Shown: piece after piece, positions 33,767-43,104 of the stretch
Numbering within the stretch: position 1 is the first letter of the stretch
Layout of the letters: the number at the start of each line of letters is the position of its first letter
Source of the DNA: Pyxidicoccus caerfyrddinensis
GTDB lineage: Bacteria; Myxococcota; Myxococcia; Myxococcales; Myxococcaceae
Reading direction: 5' to 3'
Assembly: GCF_010894405.1 (NCBI RefSeq)
Contig: NZ_JAAIYA010000002.1
Location: 1 to 64,000 of the forward strand
Length of the DNA: 64,000 nt
Program-made: the position numbers and the translations under genes
The notes under the pieces: model-generated
The model's database searches: none
The model's input: only the letters and a program-made list of their open reading frames with translations
What the model was told of the DNA's origin: nothing

Positions 33767-35155
33767 TCAGGGTCTCAGCCGGAGGAGGAAGCCGTCCTGC
33801 GGACGCGGGTACGGGGTTTCCTCGGGGAGGGCGCGCGTCAGGGCGCCGGCCACGAGCGTGTGGCCGCCCGGGTCCACGGATACCGCCCGCGCCAGGGCGG
33901 CGCCGGGATGGGTGAAGCCGCGGACCCAGAGTGAAGCCCCGTCCTCGGGGAGCAGCCGGGCGACATAGAGGCCGGCGGGCGTGCGGCCCCGGCCGGGGCC
34001 CAGCTCCAGGCCGCCGTCATGGGTGCCGGCCAGGGTGAGCTGGCCCGACTCGTCCGTGGCCAGCGCGCTGGCGGTGGCGGCGAAGGAACGGGCCCAGCGC
34101 TGCTGGCCCCCGGCGCTGAAGGCGGCCAGGAAGCCCTGGTAGCCGCCCGCGGCGTGGGCCTGCCCGTGGAAGTAGAAGCGCCCGGAGAAGTTGCCGCCCA
34201 CGAAGACGCGGTCCGGCCCCACGGCCACGGCGTTCGCCATGCCCTCGGCGCCGCGGAAGTCGCGGCTCCACGCGTGGTCGCCCTCGGGCGACAGCTTGAG
34301 GACGAAGGGCGTGCGCTGGCGCACGGTGACGAAGGTGGAGCCGCCGAAGCTCACGGCGCCCGCGTAGCCGCCCGCGACGTGGATGCCGCCGAACAGGTCC
34401 ACCGCCACCGCGCGCGCCGTCACCAGTCCTTCCGCCCCCGCGGCCCAGCCCCGGCTCCAGCGCGTGGCGCCGTCCGCGTCCAGGCGCACCGCGAAGGCGG
34501 CGCGGCCACCGGGGCCCGCCTCGCGCGTGGCGTCTCCGAAGTCCCGGCGCCCGGTGAAATCGCCCACCAGCACCACGCCGCCGGCGCCATCCGCCGCCAC
34601 GGCCTGCACGCTGAGCGCGCCGTCTCCGGCAAAGCCTCGCACCCGCTCCACGGCGCCTTGAGGTGACAGCCGCGCGACGAAGGGGCCCTCCGGCAGCCGC
34701 TCCGAGCTCAGCTCGAAGCCCGCGGAGGTGCCTCCCAGCCACGCGTTGCCGTCACGGTCCACCGCGAGCCCGCCCACCCGCGCGCGCGCCGCTCCCTCCC
34801 GGGGCACCCAGCCATGCGCCCAGCGCAGGGCCCCGTCCGGAGAGAAGCGCGCCACCATCAGGTGGGGCTGCTTCGAAACATGGTTGAAGGGCAGGGGGCC
34901 TCCCCCGACATCCAGAGGCTCCCGGTACGTCGCCGCGACGAGAACGTCCCCGTCGGGGGCCACTACGGTGTGCGGTGCCTCGCTGTCCCCGAGCACCAGC
35001 GACCGCGACCACGCCATGGCCCCCTCGCCCTCACCGCCGACCGACCCCGCTACCTCCAAGCCCGGAGCACGCGATGACGCATGCGCCTTCTCCCCGCACC
35101 CCACGAGGAGAAGTCCTGTTGCGCACACCGCGAATGCCCACCCTCGCCACCCCAT
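33767..35155 (-). CDS. Putative lipoprotein with beta-propeller (SBBP-like) repeats
   Basis: The 462-residue protein has a lipoprotein signal (FAVCATGLLLVGCGEK, Cys 17) and seven or eight repeats of about 50-55 residues with the pattern (VDxxGxxxxAG)...F..(G)...FVxxxxxxGxxxWxR (for example GLAVDRDGNAWLGGTSAG, AVAVDLFGGIHVAGGYAG, RAVSVDPGGHTLVAGALT). This is the SBBP/YncE-type propeller often exported by myxobacteria. A role in surface binding is inferred. ATG 35155 is set by the signal peptide. Confidence 0.8.
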   Translation of the reverse strand: MGWRGWAFAVCATGLLLVGCGEKAHASSRAPGLEVAGSVGGEGEGAMAWSRSLVLGDSEAPHTVVAPDGDVLVAATYREPLDVGGGPLPFNHVSKQPHLMVARFSPDGALRWAHGWVPREGAARARVGGLAVDRDGNAWLGGTSAGFELSSERLPEGPFVARLSPQGAVERVRGFAGDGALSVQAVAADGAGGVVLVGDFTGRRDFGDATREAGPGGRAAFAVRLDADGATRWSRGWAAGAEGLVTARAVAVDLFGGIHVAGGYAGAVSFGGSTFVTVRQRTPFVLKLSPEGDHAWSRDFRGAEGMANAVAVGPDRVFVGGNFSGRFYFHGQAHAAGGYQGFLAAFSAGGQQRWARSFAATASALATDESGQLTLAGTHDGGLELGPGRGRTPAGLYVARLLPEDGASLWVRGFTHPGAALARAVSVDPGGHTLVAGALTRALPEETPYPRPQDGFLLRLRP

Positions 35156-35965
35156 CACCGCCCCGGCCTCTCCCCCACCCCTGCCCGACAGCCCCCTGCC
35201 CCTCAACCGCGGAAGCTCTACTGCAAGGGTATTGCCAGGACGCACCGCGGCGGGCCTTCCCTCTGACGCGGCGTTGAACCCTGGCCCCCGGGGACGAGGC
35301 GGCTGTCCGGAGTGCTGAAAAAACTCCCTGTCCTCTGGAGAACGCCGGAGAAAAAGCGACGGACTCCCCCGCCACCAGGGCAGACCGGCAGGGCACGGCG
35401 AGCGGGCGTGGCCTCCGCGCCTCACGTGTCCATGCGCTGACAGAGAAGCCCCACCGTGTGCGACGGCGGCTGCTCATGTGGTCGGGTTGCGATTGCTACA
35501 GGGTTGTTTTGGCTCCGGCGGGCCTCGCGGCAAGGTGCGTGCGTGCGCCTGGGCGGGCACTCGGCCGCCTTCCAGCACGGCAGGCAGGGGCGCGCCGCGA
35601 GCGGAGTGGCGTCACCTTCGGCTGGAAATCACGGAGGTGAAGCGTCACGCCCGGGCAAGCCCTGGCATGGATTGTCACGGCCGTTGTCATGCAATGAATT
35701 GCGGAAGCGTGACACTCGCGCGCGGGAAGATTCGCGCGGAGCGGTGTGACCCTGTGCTGGCAGAGATTTGACGCAACTGAGTCACCGCATGTCTGGCCAT
35801 TGAGGCACCTTGCGTCCCGTCGAATCCGGGATGAGCCGGGTCCGATGGTCCTCCCCCTCCGCAATTGCTTCCAGTCCAGTCCCATCGCGGGGAGGCATCG
35901 CTTTGCCAAGACATCACGGGCGGCGAGTGGCGTGTCAACCCAGTGCAACACCTGAGGAGTCGTCC
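35156..35965. other. Long intergenic region upstream of divergent exported-protein genes
   Basis: About 810 bp separate two divergent lipoprotein genes. No open frame has coding character. Recurrent TGTCA/TGACA elements occur: TTGTCAC (35672-35678), TTGTCAT (35684-35690) and GTGACAC (35709-35715). The first two have a period of 12 bp, one more than a Pho box. They may be sites of a response regulator acting on the PstS-like gene. Confidence 0.4.
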
Positions 35966-37036
35966 ATGAAGATGATGAAGAGGGTGATGTCCGCCGCGGT
36001 CATGGCGGTTTCGGTCGTGGGTTGTGGCGGTCAGTCGTCCGCCGACGAAGTCATGCCGGCTTCCCTCCAGGCCGAGCTGACGGATGGCAACAAGTTCTTC
36101 GGTTCCGACACGCTCAAGGGCGCGATGATCAGCACCAACACCGCCTCCTTCGCCGGCCTGTCCGTCGAGGGCAAGGGCTCGAGCGTGGGTGAGGGCTGTG
36201 TGCGCACGGGCTCCGGCACCTTCTGCAGCGGCCGTCAGCAGACGCTGGCCCCCATGTCGCGCGAGTACAAGGTGACGGCCACGGCCTGTGCCGGCGGCAC
36301 CGCGTCCGGCGGCACGGGCCGGGATTCGGTGTGCTGCCCCGGTGAGAAGAGCAACATCATCGCGCTGGACGCGGTGAACGCGTTCGTGAAGTCCGACAAC
36401 GGCCTCACCAACATCAGCAAGGCCAACCTGGCCAACATCTTCTTCTCCAACAACGGCGCCTGCTGGACGGACTGGAGCCAGGTGCCGGGCAGCATCCGCA
36501 CGGGCGCCATCGTGAAGTACCGCCGTGACGACCTGTCCGGCACCACCGAGGTCTTCAAGGAGAAGGTCGGCGGCAGCTCCAGCGCCACCTTCTGCTCCGG
36601 CATCACCATCATCACCGACGGCTCCGCCACCAACCCCTCACCCTGCACCACCTCCGACAGCGCCACCGTCTGCATCGGCAAGCTGACCGCGAACGACGTG
36701 AATGCCATCGCCTACGCCGGTGACTCCGCGAAGACGACGGGCAACGTGGCCCTGAGCGTGGACGGCATCGCCCCCACCGCCGCCAACATCCGCCTGCTCC
36801 TCACCAACCCGGCCAGCGCGTACCCCCTGGCCCGCCCGCTCTTCCTCAACGAGAACGTCAACTTCGTGAAGGATGCCAAGGAGCAGACGCTGTACGACTG
36901 GGTCTACAGCAACAAGGCCTCCTTCGAGAACATCCTCAAGGGCCAGGGCTTCATCGCGTGCAGCACCACCGGCGCGCTGCGCTGCGGTGGTGCGGCCAAC
37001 GACGGCCGCGGCGCCGGTCTCTGCAAGGGCAACTGA
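35966..37036 (+). CDS. PstS-like phosphate-binding-fold lipoprotein
   Basis: The 356-aa protein has a lipobox (AVSVVGCGGQ, Cys about 20), then the PstS/PBP-like course: FFGSDTLKGAM, GKGSSVGEGCVRTGSGTFCS, MSREYKVTATACAGG, IIALDAVNAFVKSDNGLTNI, KYRRDDLSGTTEVFK, and SAYPLARPLFLNENVNF. The SGT motif and the YPL-RPL ending are typical of phosphate-binding proteins. Several Cys pairs are unusual for the family. No pstCAB genes follow; the next gene is a Vgb-like propeller, so a non-transport binding or sensing role is possible. ATG 35966 follows GAGGAG. Confidence 0.8.
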   Translation: MKMMKRVMSAAVMAVSVVGCGGQSSADEVMPASLQAELTDGNKFFGSDTLKGAMISTNTASFAGLSVEGKGSSVGEGCVRTGSGTFCSGRQQTLAPMSREYKVTATACAGGTASGGTGRDSVCCPGEKSNIIALDAVNAFVKSDNGLTNISKANLANIFFSNNGACWTDWSQVPGSIRTGAIVKYRRDDLSGTTEVFKEKVGGSSSATFCSGITIITDGSATNPSPCTTSDSATVCIGKLTANDVNAIAYAGDSAKTTGNVALSVDGIAPTAANIRLLLTNPASAYPLARPLFLNENVNFVKDAKEQTLYDWVYSNKASFENILKGQGFIACSTTGALRCGGAANDGRGAGLCKGN

Positions 37037-37156
37037 AAGCCGCACCGTCGTCAGCCCTTCCATCCCTGAATCCTGAAGCCGGGACGGACGCACCGGGAAG
37101 CACCGGTGCGTCCGTCCCCTGTCGTCGTTCGCGGTCCACCCTGGAGTCACCCCACC

Positions 37157-38209
37157 ATGTCTGTCTTCACGCGCTCGTTCTTGAAGAAGTCGCTGCTCGC
37201 CGCCTCCACGCTGCTCCTGGGCACTCCCGCCCTGGCCCAGGAGGCCGCCGCCTCCCCGGCCAACCCCTTCGTGTGCCGCCGTCCGTCCGGCGTCGCCGGC
37301 ACCCTCACCGAGTTCCCCCTGCCCACCGAGGAGGCCAACCCCACGAGCATCACCGTCGGGCCGGACCTCAACCTCTGGTTCACCCAGACGGGCTCGGGCA
37401 CCATCGGCCGCGTCACCCGTGACGGCGTGGTGACGGAGTTTCCGCTGCCCACCGAGTACTCGATTCCGCAGAGCATCACCCCCGGCTTCGACGGCAGCCT
37501 CTGGTTCACCCAGCTCGGCGTGGACCAGGTGGGCCGCATCACCCCGAAGGGCGTGGTGACGGAGTTCCCCCTGCCCAACGCGGGCTCGGCGCCGTACGGC
37601 ATCGCCGCGGGCCTGGACGGCAACCTCTGGTTCACCCAGGTGGCCGGCAACCGCATCGGCCGCATCACCCCCGCCGGCGTCGTCACCCAGTTCGCCGTGC
37701 CCACCCCGGAGGCCCAGCCCACCGCCATTGCGCTCGGCGCCGGGGGCAAGCTGTGGTTCACCGAGCTGCGCGGCAACAAGGTGGGCACCCTCGCCACCGA
37801 CGGCACCCTCACCGAGTACCCGCTGCCCACCGCCAACGCGGGCCCGTCGAGCATCACCCTCGGCTGGGACGGGGCCATGTGGTTCACCGAGCAGTTCGCG
37901 GGGAAGATTGGCCGCATCACCGTGGACGGCGCCGTCACCGAGTACGCCCTGCCGGACGCCAGCAGCGCGCCGGTGGACATCACCTTCGGCCCCGACGGTG
38001 CCCTCTGGTTCGTGGAGCTCCGCGGCAACAAGGTGGGCCGCATCACCGTGGGCGGCGCCCTCACCGAGTACGCCGTCCCCACGGCCAGCGCGCAGCCGGC
38101 GGGCATCGTCTTCGCGCCGCCGGGCTTCCTCTGTCTGGACGCGCACCTGTGGTTCACCGAGCGCGCCGGCAACAAGCTGGGCCGCATCCGCGCCGTCACG
38201 GTTCCGTGA
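37157..38209 (+). CDS. Exported seven-bladed Vgb-like beta-propeller
   Basis: The 350-aa protein has a signal peptide (SLLAASTLLLGTPALAQEAA, likely cleaved) and seven tandem 42-residue blades, each with the core E-F/Y-P-L-P ... I-x-x-G-x-D-G-x-L-W-F-T-E ... G-R-I-T-x-x-G-x-x-T. This is the repeat of virginiamycin B lyase (streptogramin lyase) and its many non-enzymatic relatives. The catalytic His residues of Vgb are not evident, so antibiotic inactivation is not claimed. It lies 120 bp after the PstS-like gene, probably cotranscribed. Confidence 0.85.
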   Translation: MSVFTRSFLKKSLLAASTLLLGTPALAQEAAASPANPFVCRRPSGVAGTLTEFPLPTEEANPTSITVGPDLNLWFTQTGSGTIGRVTRDGVVTEFPLPTEYSIPQSITPGFDGSLWFTQLGVDQVGRITPKGVVTEFPLPNAGSAPYGIAAGLDGNLWFTQVAGNRIGRITPAGVVTQFAVPTPEAQPTAIALGAGGKLWFTELRGNKVGTLATDGTLTEYPLPTANAGPSSITLGWDGAMWFTEQFAGKIGRITVDGAVTEYALPDASSAPVDITFGPDGALWFVELRGNKVGRITVGGALTEYAVPTASAQPAGIVFAPPGFLCLDAHLWFTERAGNKLGRIRAVTVP

Positions 38210-38296
38210 AACCGTGACAGTGAAAACGTGACACAGTCTGGCTTCACCTCGCTGTCCTGGTAGGAATTGGCTGTCACGGTCAGGTGAAAACAGACA

Positions 38297-38321
38297 GCAG
38301 GCCCCTTTCCGAGGGGCCTGC
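38297..38321 (+). terminator. Hairpin terminator after Vgb-like gene
   Basis: A perfect 9-bp stem GCAGGCCCC / GGGGCCTGC with a 7-base loop lies 88 bp beyond the propeller gene's stop and before the cytochrome gene. Confidence 0.6.
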
Positions 38322-38405
38322 GCTCTCGCCTTCCGTGAAGCAATCGCGGTACAGACCGCCGCGCTCGCGGAATGCCTGACATTGGATTCCCAGGAGGGGC
38401 AGCAC

Positions 38406-41141
38406 ATGCGGTTGGAGAGGAATTGGCACGTCCGGCGTCGGGCGCTCTGGGTCGTCCTGCTCGCGCTGCCGCTGGCGGTGGGCTGCTCGTCGGGAGAAGC
38501 GAAGGGCCCCGAGGTGGCGGCGGTGGTGGACGCGGACGCGCTCTGTGACGCGCCCGCGCGCTCCGGCGAGCACTTCTCCGTGCGCATGGCGACGCGCGTG
38601 CGCGCCGTGCCCAAGGAGGTGTTCCGCACCTTGAAGGAGCGCGTGGATGCGCAGTGCGGCTCCTGCCACCGGGCGCCGGAGACGCGCGGCGGCTTCCAGT
38701 ACACCTCCGAGCTGGAGGGCCTGAAGGCGGCGGCCCCGCGCATGGCCGCGCTGGCCTCGCAGGGCGCCATGCCGCCGCTGGCCACGGCGGACCAGGCGCG
38801 GGACTCCGCGGCCCTGGGCTGCGCGCTGGAGGCCTGGCTGGCGCAGGGCGCCCCGGAGACGGAGCCCTTCGACGTGAAGTGCGAGCAGGAGGAGCCCGTG
38901 GGCGGCGCCTCGATTTCCTTTCCGGTGGCCCGGGGGATGACGGACCTGGGGCACTGCATCCCCGGCGTGGACCGCCTGGGCACCGACGCGGAGAAGGACG
39001 CGTACTTCGCGGGCCTCACCGAGCTGCCGCGCTCGCTGTCCGAGACGGACACGGACATCACCACCTTCAACACGCTGAAGCTGGCGCGGCACGGCACCTT
39101 CGCCTTCGCGCCCACCTATCCGCTCTTCGCCGACCACGCGAAGAAGCTGCGGCTGGTCCACGTGCCGGCGGGGAAGTCCATCGAGTACGACGCCGCGACG
39201 AAGCGCTTCAAGATTCCCCCCAACACCCGCTTCTACAAGACGTTCTTCAAGGCGGTGACGGACGCCCGCGGCGACGTCGAGTACCGGCGAATCGAGACGC
39301 GGCTCATCGTCACCCGGGAGCGCTGGCAGGACGCCCTCTTCGGCACGTACCTCTGGAATGACGCGGGCACGTCCGCGGAGCTGCACGACTTGCGCTACCG
39401 CGACGGCTCGCCCTTCTCCGACCGCGTCCTCGTCTACACCTTGCACGAGGGCCGGGGGGACACGCGCAACTACGCCGTCCCCGGCCGCCACCGCTGCGTC
39501 AACTGCCACAGCGGCTCCGAGGGGCAGAACTTCGTCCTCGGCTTCACCCCGCTGGAGCTCAACCGGCGGGCCAGGGGCGAGGGCGGCGTGGACCCGCGCG
39601 TGGAGGTGCTGGAGGACGAGCTGTCCCAGGTGGACCGGCTCATCCGCTTCGGCGTCATCACCGGCCTGCGCTCGGCGGCGGACCTGCCGAAGCTGGAGGC
39701 GCTGAAGCCCGCGGGGAAGGAGTACCGCAACGCGCACGAGCTGACGCTGCAGGGCTACTTCGTCGGCAACTGCGCGCAGTGCCACAACCCCAACGGCTTC
39801 GCGGTGCAGAGCAACCCCTCGCTCGCGGACCTGGACTTCTCCGCGGGCGGCGTGCTGCCCGGGTTCGACACCAACCGCATGGAGAGCAACAAGCAGAAGT
39901 ACTACGCGGACGTCCGCGCGGGCGTGGACTTCGAGAAAGACCTCCGCGCCGGCGCGCCCAACAGCACGCTGTACCAGCGCGTCACGCAGGAGGCCCACGA
40001 AGTCTACCTGCACATGCCCGCCAACGTGCCGGGCCGGGACTGCGGGCTGGTGCTGCTGGTGGCGAAGTGGCTCGGCTCGCTGGAGCGGCCGGGGGACGCC
40101 GCGCTGACACCGGCCGAGCGCGACGCGGCCCGGAGTGCCCGCGTGAAGCTGGCCGAGGACGTCGTCTGGGAGACCTGCAAGGACCCCAAGGACGTGCGGT
40201 GGATTTCCGAGGACTTCACCGACAGGGTGCCCTACGAGCCGCGCAACCTGGACTGGCGGCTGTCCATCCAGGAGGGCTCGCACCGGCACCTGCTGGACCA
40301 AGCCATCAGCGAGCGCCACGCGCAGCTCGCCACGAAGCTCTTCCCCACCAGCTTCTGGGTGGCCCGTCCCGAGTGCGCCTTCGAGGACGCGCCGCCGCCA
40401 ACGCCGGTGGAGCCGTGGATGGTGGACGAGCTGGGCAACCCCCGGCAGCCGTGGGGCGAGCTCTACTTCACCACGCCCGGCGCGATGGTGTTCCAGGGCA
40501 TCTGCGCCAACTGCCACGGGCGGACGGGCAACGGCCAGAGCGGCGCCGCCAAGGCGCTGATGGCGACCAGCGGCGCGCGCGTGGCCAACCTCGTCGCCGG
40601 CTTCGCCGGCCAGGGCACCAGCGGCGCGAGCCACCTGCGGCCCTTCGAGGACGCGCTCGGCCCCCACGGCGGCGCGAAGTACCTGGTGTTCATGGGCACG
40701 GGCGGCACGAAGGTGGAGTTCCGGGATGCCTTCATGCAGGCCTGGGTGAAGTACGGCGAGGTGGACATCGACTTCTCGGGTGACGCCGTCGACTGGGCGC
40801 GCTGGGGGGCCAACATGCTCGGCGCGGCGCGCGGTGCGTGCGACCTGGTCCGCGTGGGCCGCTTCGGCACCGGCACCTCCTCCGAGCCCAAGAGTGGCAA
40901 CCCGCGCGCCATCGGCGGCGCCACCCTGTGGAAGGACATCTGCACCGTCGACAACCCGCTCACCGACGCCGTGCGCAGCGGCGCCTCGCCGGCCTACGAG
41001 ACGTGGCTGCGGCGCGCGGAGTTCAACGCGGGCGTCATGGCCTACTTCTACCTGAGGGACCACCTCGCGCAGGGCAGGCCCCCGGCCCTGCTGCGCAGCG
41101 AGTGCCACAAGCGTCAGGCCACCGCGGTGACGCCACCGTGA
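38406..41141 (+). CDS. Tetra-haem cytochrome-c-type lipoprotein
   Basis: The 911-aa exported lipoprotein (ALPLAVGCSS lipobox) has four CxxCH haem-attachment motifs: CGSCH at residue 84, CVNCH at 364, CAQCH at 456 and CANCH at 700. Between them is a large region with VYTLHEGRGDTRNYAVPGRH and QAWVKYGEVDIDFSGDAVDW. Such long haem lipoproteins are often electron carriers or oxidases at the outer membrane; the acceptor is unknown. ATG 38406 sets the signal peptide. It is followed 50 bp later by the DUF4397 lipoprotein gene. Confidence 0.85.
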   Translation: MRLERNWHVRRRALWVVLLALPLAVGCSSGEAKGPEVAAVVDADALCDAPARSGEHFSVRMATRVRAVPKEVFRTLKERVDAQCGSCHRAPETRGGFQYTSELEGLKAAAPRMAALASQGAMPPLATADQARDSAALGCALEAWLAQGAPETEPFDVKCEQEEPVGGASISFPVARGMTDLGHCIPGVDRLGTDAEKDAYFAGLTELPRSLSETDTDITTFNTLKLARHGTFAFAPTYPLFADHAKKLRLVHVPAGKSIEYDAATKRFKIPPNTRFYKTFFKAVTDARGDVEYRRIETRLIVTRERWQDALFGTYLWNDAGTSAELHDLRYRDGSPFSDRVLVYTLHEGRGDTRNYAVPGRHRCVNCHSGSEGQNFVLGFTPLELNRRARGEGGVDPRVEVLEDELSQVDRLIRFGVITGLRSAADLPKLEALKPAGKEYRNAHELTLQGYFVGNCAQCHNPNGFAVQSNPSLADLDFSAGGVLPGFDTNRMESNKQKYYADVRAGVDFEKDLRAGAPNSTLYQRVTQEAHEVYLHMPANVPGRDCGLVLLVAKWLGSLERPGDAALTPAERDAARSARVKLAEDVVWETCKDPKDVRWISEDFTDRVPYEPRNLDWRLSIQEGSHRHLLDQAISERHAQLATKLFPTSFWVARPECAFEDAPPPTPVEPWMVDELGNPRQPWGELYFTTPGAMVFQGICANCHGRTGNGQSGAAKALMATSGARVANLVAGFAGQGTSGASHLRPFEDALGPHGGAKYLVFMGTGGTKVEFRDAFMQAWVKYGEVDIDFSGDAVDWARWGANMLGAARGACDLVRVGRFGTGTSSEPKSGNPRAIGGATLWKDICTVDNPLTDAVRSGASPAYETWLRRAEFNAGVMAYFYLRDHLAQGRPPALLRSECHKRQATAVTPP

Positions 41142-41191
41142 GCCCCCGGCCTGGAGCGCCCACCTTTCTTCCTGGAGCGGGAGTACGTGCG

Positions 41192-43030
41192 ATGAGACAT
41201 GCCTTGAGAGGATGGCTGCTGGCGGTGGGGCTGTGCCTGGCCGTCGGCGGCACCGGCTGCGGCGACGACGACCCCAAGGACGACGCCGGGGTGGATGCCG
41301 GCAGGGACGCGGGCCCCCGCGAAGATGCGGGCCGGGATGCCGGGCCGGAGACGGATGGCGGCTGTGGAGACGGCGGCATCTGCCCGCCGCCCACCTGCGC
41401 GGATGGGGGCACGCCCGGCCCGGATGGCAGCTGTCCTCCTCCGCCCACCTGCGCGGATGGGGGCACGCCCGGCGCGGACGGCGGCTGCCCTCCGCCGCCC
41501 TCGTGCGCGGATGGTGGCACGCCCGGTGCGGACGGCGGCTGCCCTCCGCCCACGTCGGCCGTGGCCTATGTCCGCTTCGTGAATGCGTCCCTGGGATTGA
41601 AGAACAACCCCAGTGACAGCGACAGCGCACCGTGGAGGCCGTACGCGCTGGATGTCTACCAGGGCGGCGCGGAGCTGTTCGACTCGGTGGTGCCGGGCGA
41701 TGCGGCGGTGACGGAGTACAAGACGGTGCCTGCCGGCACGGCCCTGGAGTTCACCACGCGCAACGCGGAGGCCGGTGCCTCGGCGGCGGCGCTCGCCACC
41801 TCGGGCTCCGTCACCTTGCAGGAGGGTGAGCGGCTCACCCTGGTGGCCATGGGCTTCTCCGACCGCACCGAGCCGGACCGCGTGGAGCGGGCCCGACTGC
41901 TGGCGCTGAAGGAGTCCTTCGACGCCGCGAGCGCGGGCCGGGCCCGGGTGCGCTTCGTCGCGGCGGACCGGGTGACGCTCATTCCGGAGCAGGGGCGCAC
42001 GCGCCGGCTCGGGCTCGAGTCGGCGGCGGCCTCGCCCGTCTCCACCGTCAATCCCTACGCGGCGGATGCGGCCGGGGGCGTCTCCATTCCCGCCACCACC
42101 CAGCGGCTGGTCATCTCCTCCTCGGGAGACACCGGCTTCGCGCCGTCGGTGAGCAAGCGCCTCTTCTTCACCGTGCCGGCCGGCACCCTGGCGGACGGCA
42201 GCGCGTGGTTCGCCATCCTCACCGGTGATGACCGGCGCCCGCTCCCGGACGACGGCCAGCCCGCGATGCTGCTGGTGCGCGCCGGGCAGGCCCAGGCGCT
42301 CCGCCTGGAGCGAGACCCGCTGGTCTACTTCTTCAACGCGCTGCTGCCGCCGACGCCTGACAATGACCCGCTCGTGCTCCAGGCGCTCCAGGGCACGACG
42401 AAGGTGGCGGTGGGCATGGAGTTCAACTACTCGCCCGGCATTGGCGACCTGCCCGTCACCGCGGCGGGCCACACGCTGCGGATTGCCCGGAACGACGACG
42501 TCGACGCCACCGTGCTCGCGAGCGCGGACACCGGCCCGCTCCAGGCGGGCGGGCGCTACCTCGCGGTGGTGACGGGGCGCGCGGGCCAGACGGGCGCGCT
42601 GGCGCCGCGGCTCATCGTCGCGAAGGACCGCTTCGCCGACGGCGCGGCGGACGCGCGGCTGCGGCTGCTCAACGCCATTCCCAACGCCCCGGCGCAGGGC
42701 GTGGACTTCGGCTACTTCGACGTCGCCAATGGCACGGACAAGGGGAGCACCTTCACGGCCACCGCCCTCGGCGTGAAGTACGGCGACCTCACCGGGCCCG
42801 AGGAGGGCGTCGCCTTCCCGGCGCCCGTCACCACGGGGACGTCCCTGAGCTACTACGGCCTGCGGGCCTCCGGGAGTGAGACGGCGCTGAGCGCGGCGGG
42901 CAACGCCATGCAGCGTCCCCACTTCCTCGTGCTGCTGGGCGACTGGGACACGGGCTTCTTGCTCTTCCTCGGCTTCAACGTCCGGGAGAACACCTGGTCC
43001 GGCGTCGCGCCGTTCGACGTGTTCCAGTGA
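41192..43030 (+). CDS. DUF4397-type putative lipoprotein with Cys/Gly/Asp-rich repeats
   Basis: The 612-residue product has a lipobox (LAVGGTGCGDDDP), a DAG/DGG-rich spacer, then about three imperfect 17-residue repeats CADGGTPGADGGCPPPP (DNA about 41394-41545). The rest is beta-rich, including VAYVRFVNASLGLKNN and YALDVYQGGAELFDSV, which match DUF4397 starts (VRVVHASPDAP..DVYVDG). Probably surface exposed with a flexible stalk. It ends at an 11-bp-stem terminator. Confidence 0.8.
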   Translation: MRHALRGWLLAVGLCLAVGGTGCGDDDPKDDAGVDAGRDAGPREDAGRDAGPETDGGCGDGGICPPPTCADGGTPGPDGSCPPPPTCADGGTPGADGGCPPPPSCADGGTPGADGGCPPPTSAVAYVRFVNASLGLKNNPSDSDSAPWRPYALDVYQGGAELFDSVVPGDAAVTEYKTVPAGTALEFTTRNAEAGASAAALATSGSVTLQEGERLTLVAMGFSDRTEPDRVERARLLALKESFDAASAGRARVRFVAADRVTLIPEQGRTRRLGLESAAASPVSTVNPYAADAAGGVSIPATTQRLVISSSGDTGFAPSVSKRLFFTVPAGTLADGSAWFAILTGDDRRPLPDDGQPAMLLVRAGQAQALRLERDPLVYFFNALLPPTPDNDPLVLQALQGTTKVAVGMEFNYSPGIGDLPVTAAGHTLRIARNDDVDATVLASADTGPLQAGGRYLAVVTGRAGQTGALAPRLIVAKDRFADGAADARLRLLNAIPNAPAQGVDFGYFDVANGTDKGSTFTATALGVKYGDLTGPEEGVAFPAPVTTGTSLSYYGLRASGSETALSAAGNAMQRPHFLVLLGDWDTGFLLFLGFNVRENTWSGVAPFDVFQ

Positions 43031-43041
43031 GCTGAAACACC

Positions 43042-43080
43042 GACGCCCGCTCGGGCCTTCTCGGGCTCGGAGCGGGCGTC
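43042..43080 (+). terminator. Hairpin terminator after DUF4397 gene
   Basis: A perfect 11-bp stem GACGCCCGCTC / GAGCGGGCGTC with a 17-base loop begins 11 bp after the stop at 43030 and lies before the convergent gene's stop at 43105. Confidence 0.6.
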
Positions 43081-43104
43081 GTGGACTTCAGGGTGCTTCG
43101 CGCT

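Noticed and set aside
35672-35690. Canonical Pho box
   Set aside because: The two TGTCA elements have a period of 12, not 11, and the flanking bases do not match, so only a weaker claim was made.
37157-38209. Antibiotic-inactivating streptogramin lyase
   Set aside because: Only the propeller repeat is shared; the catalytic His residues are not visible, so resistance is not claimed.
38280-41630. A 1116-codon frame opposite the cytochrome gene
   Set aside because: Opposes a gene with four haem motifs and a signal peptide; composition is not protein-like.
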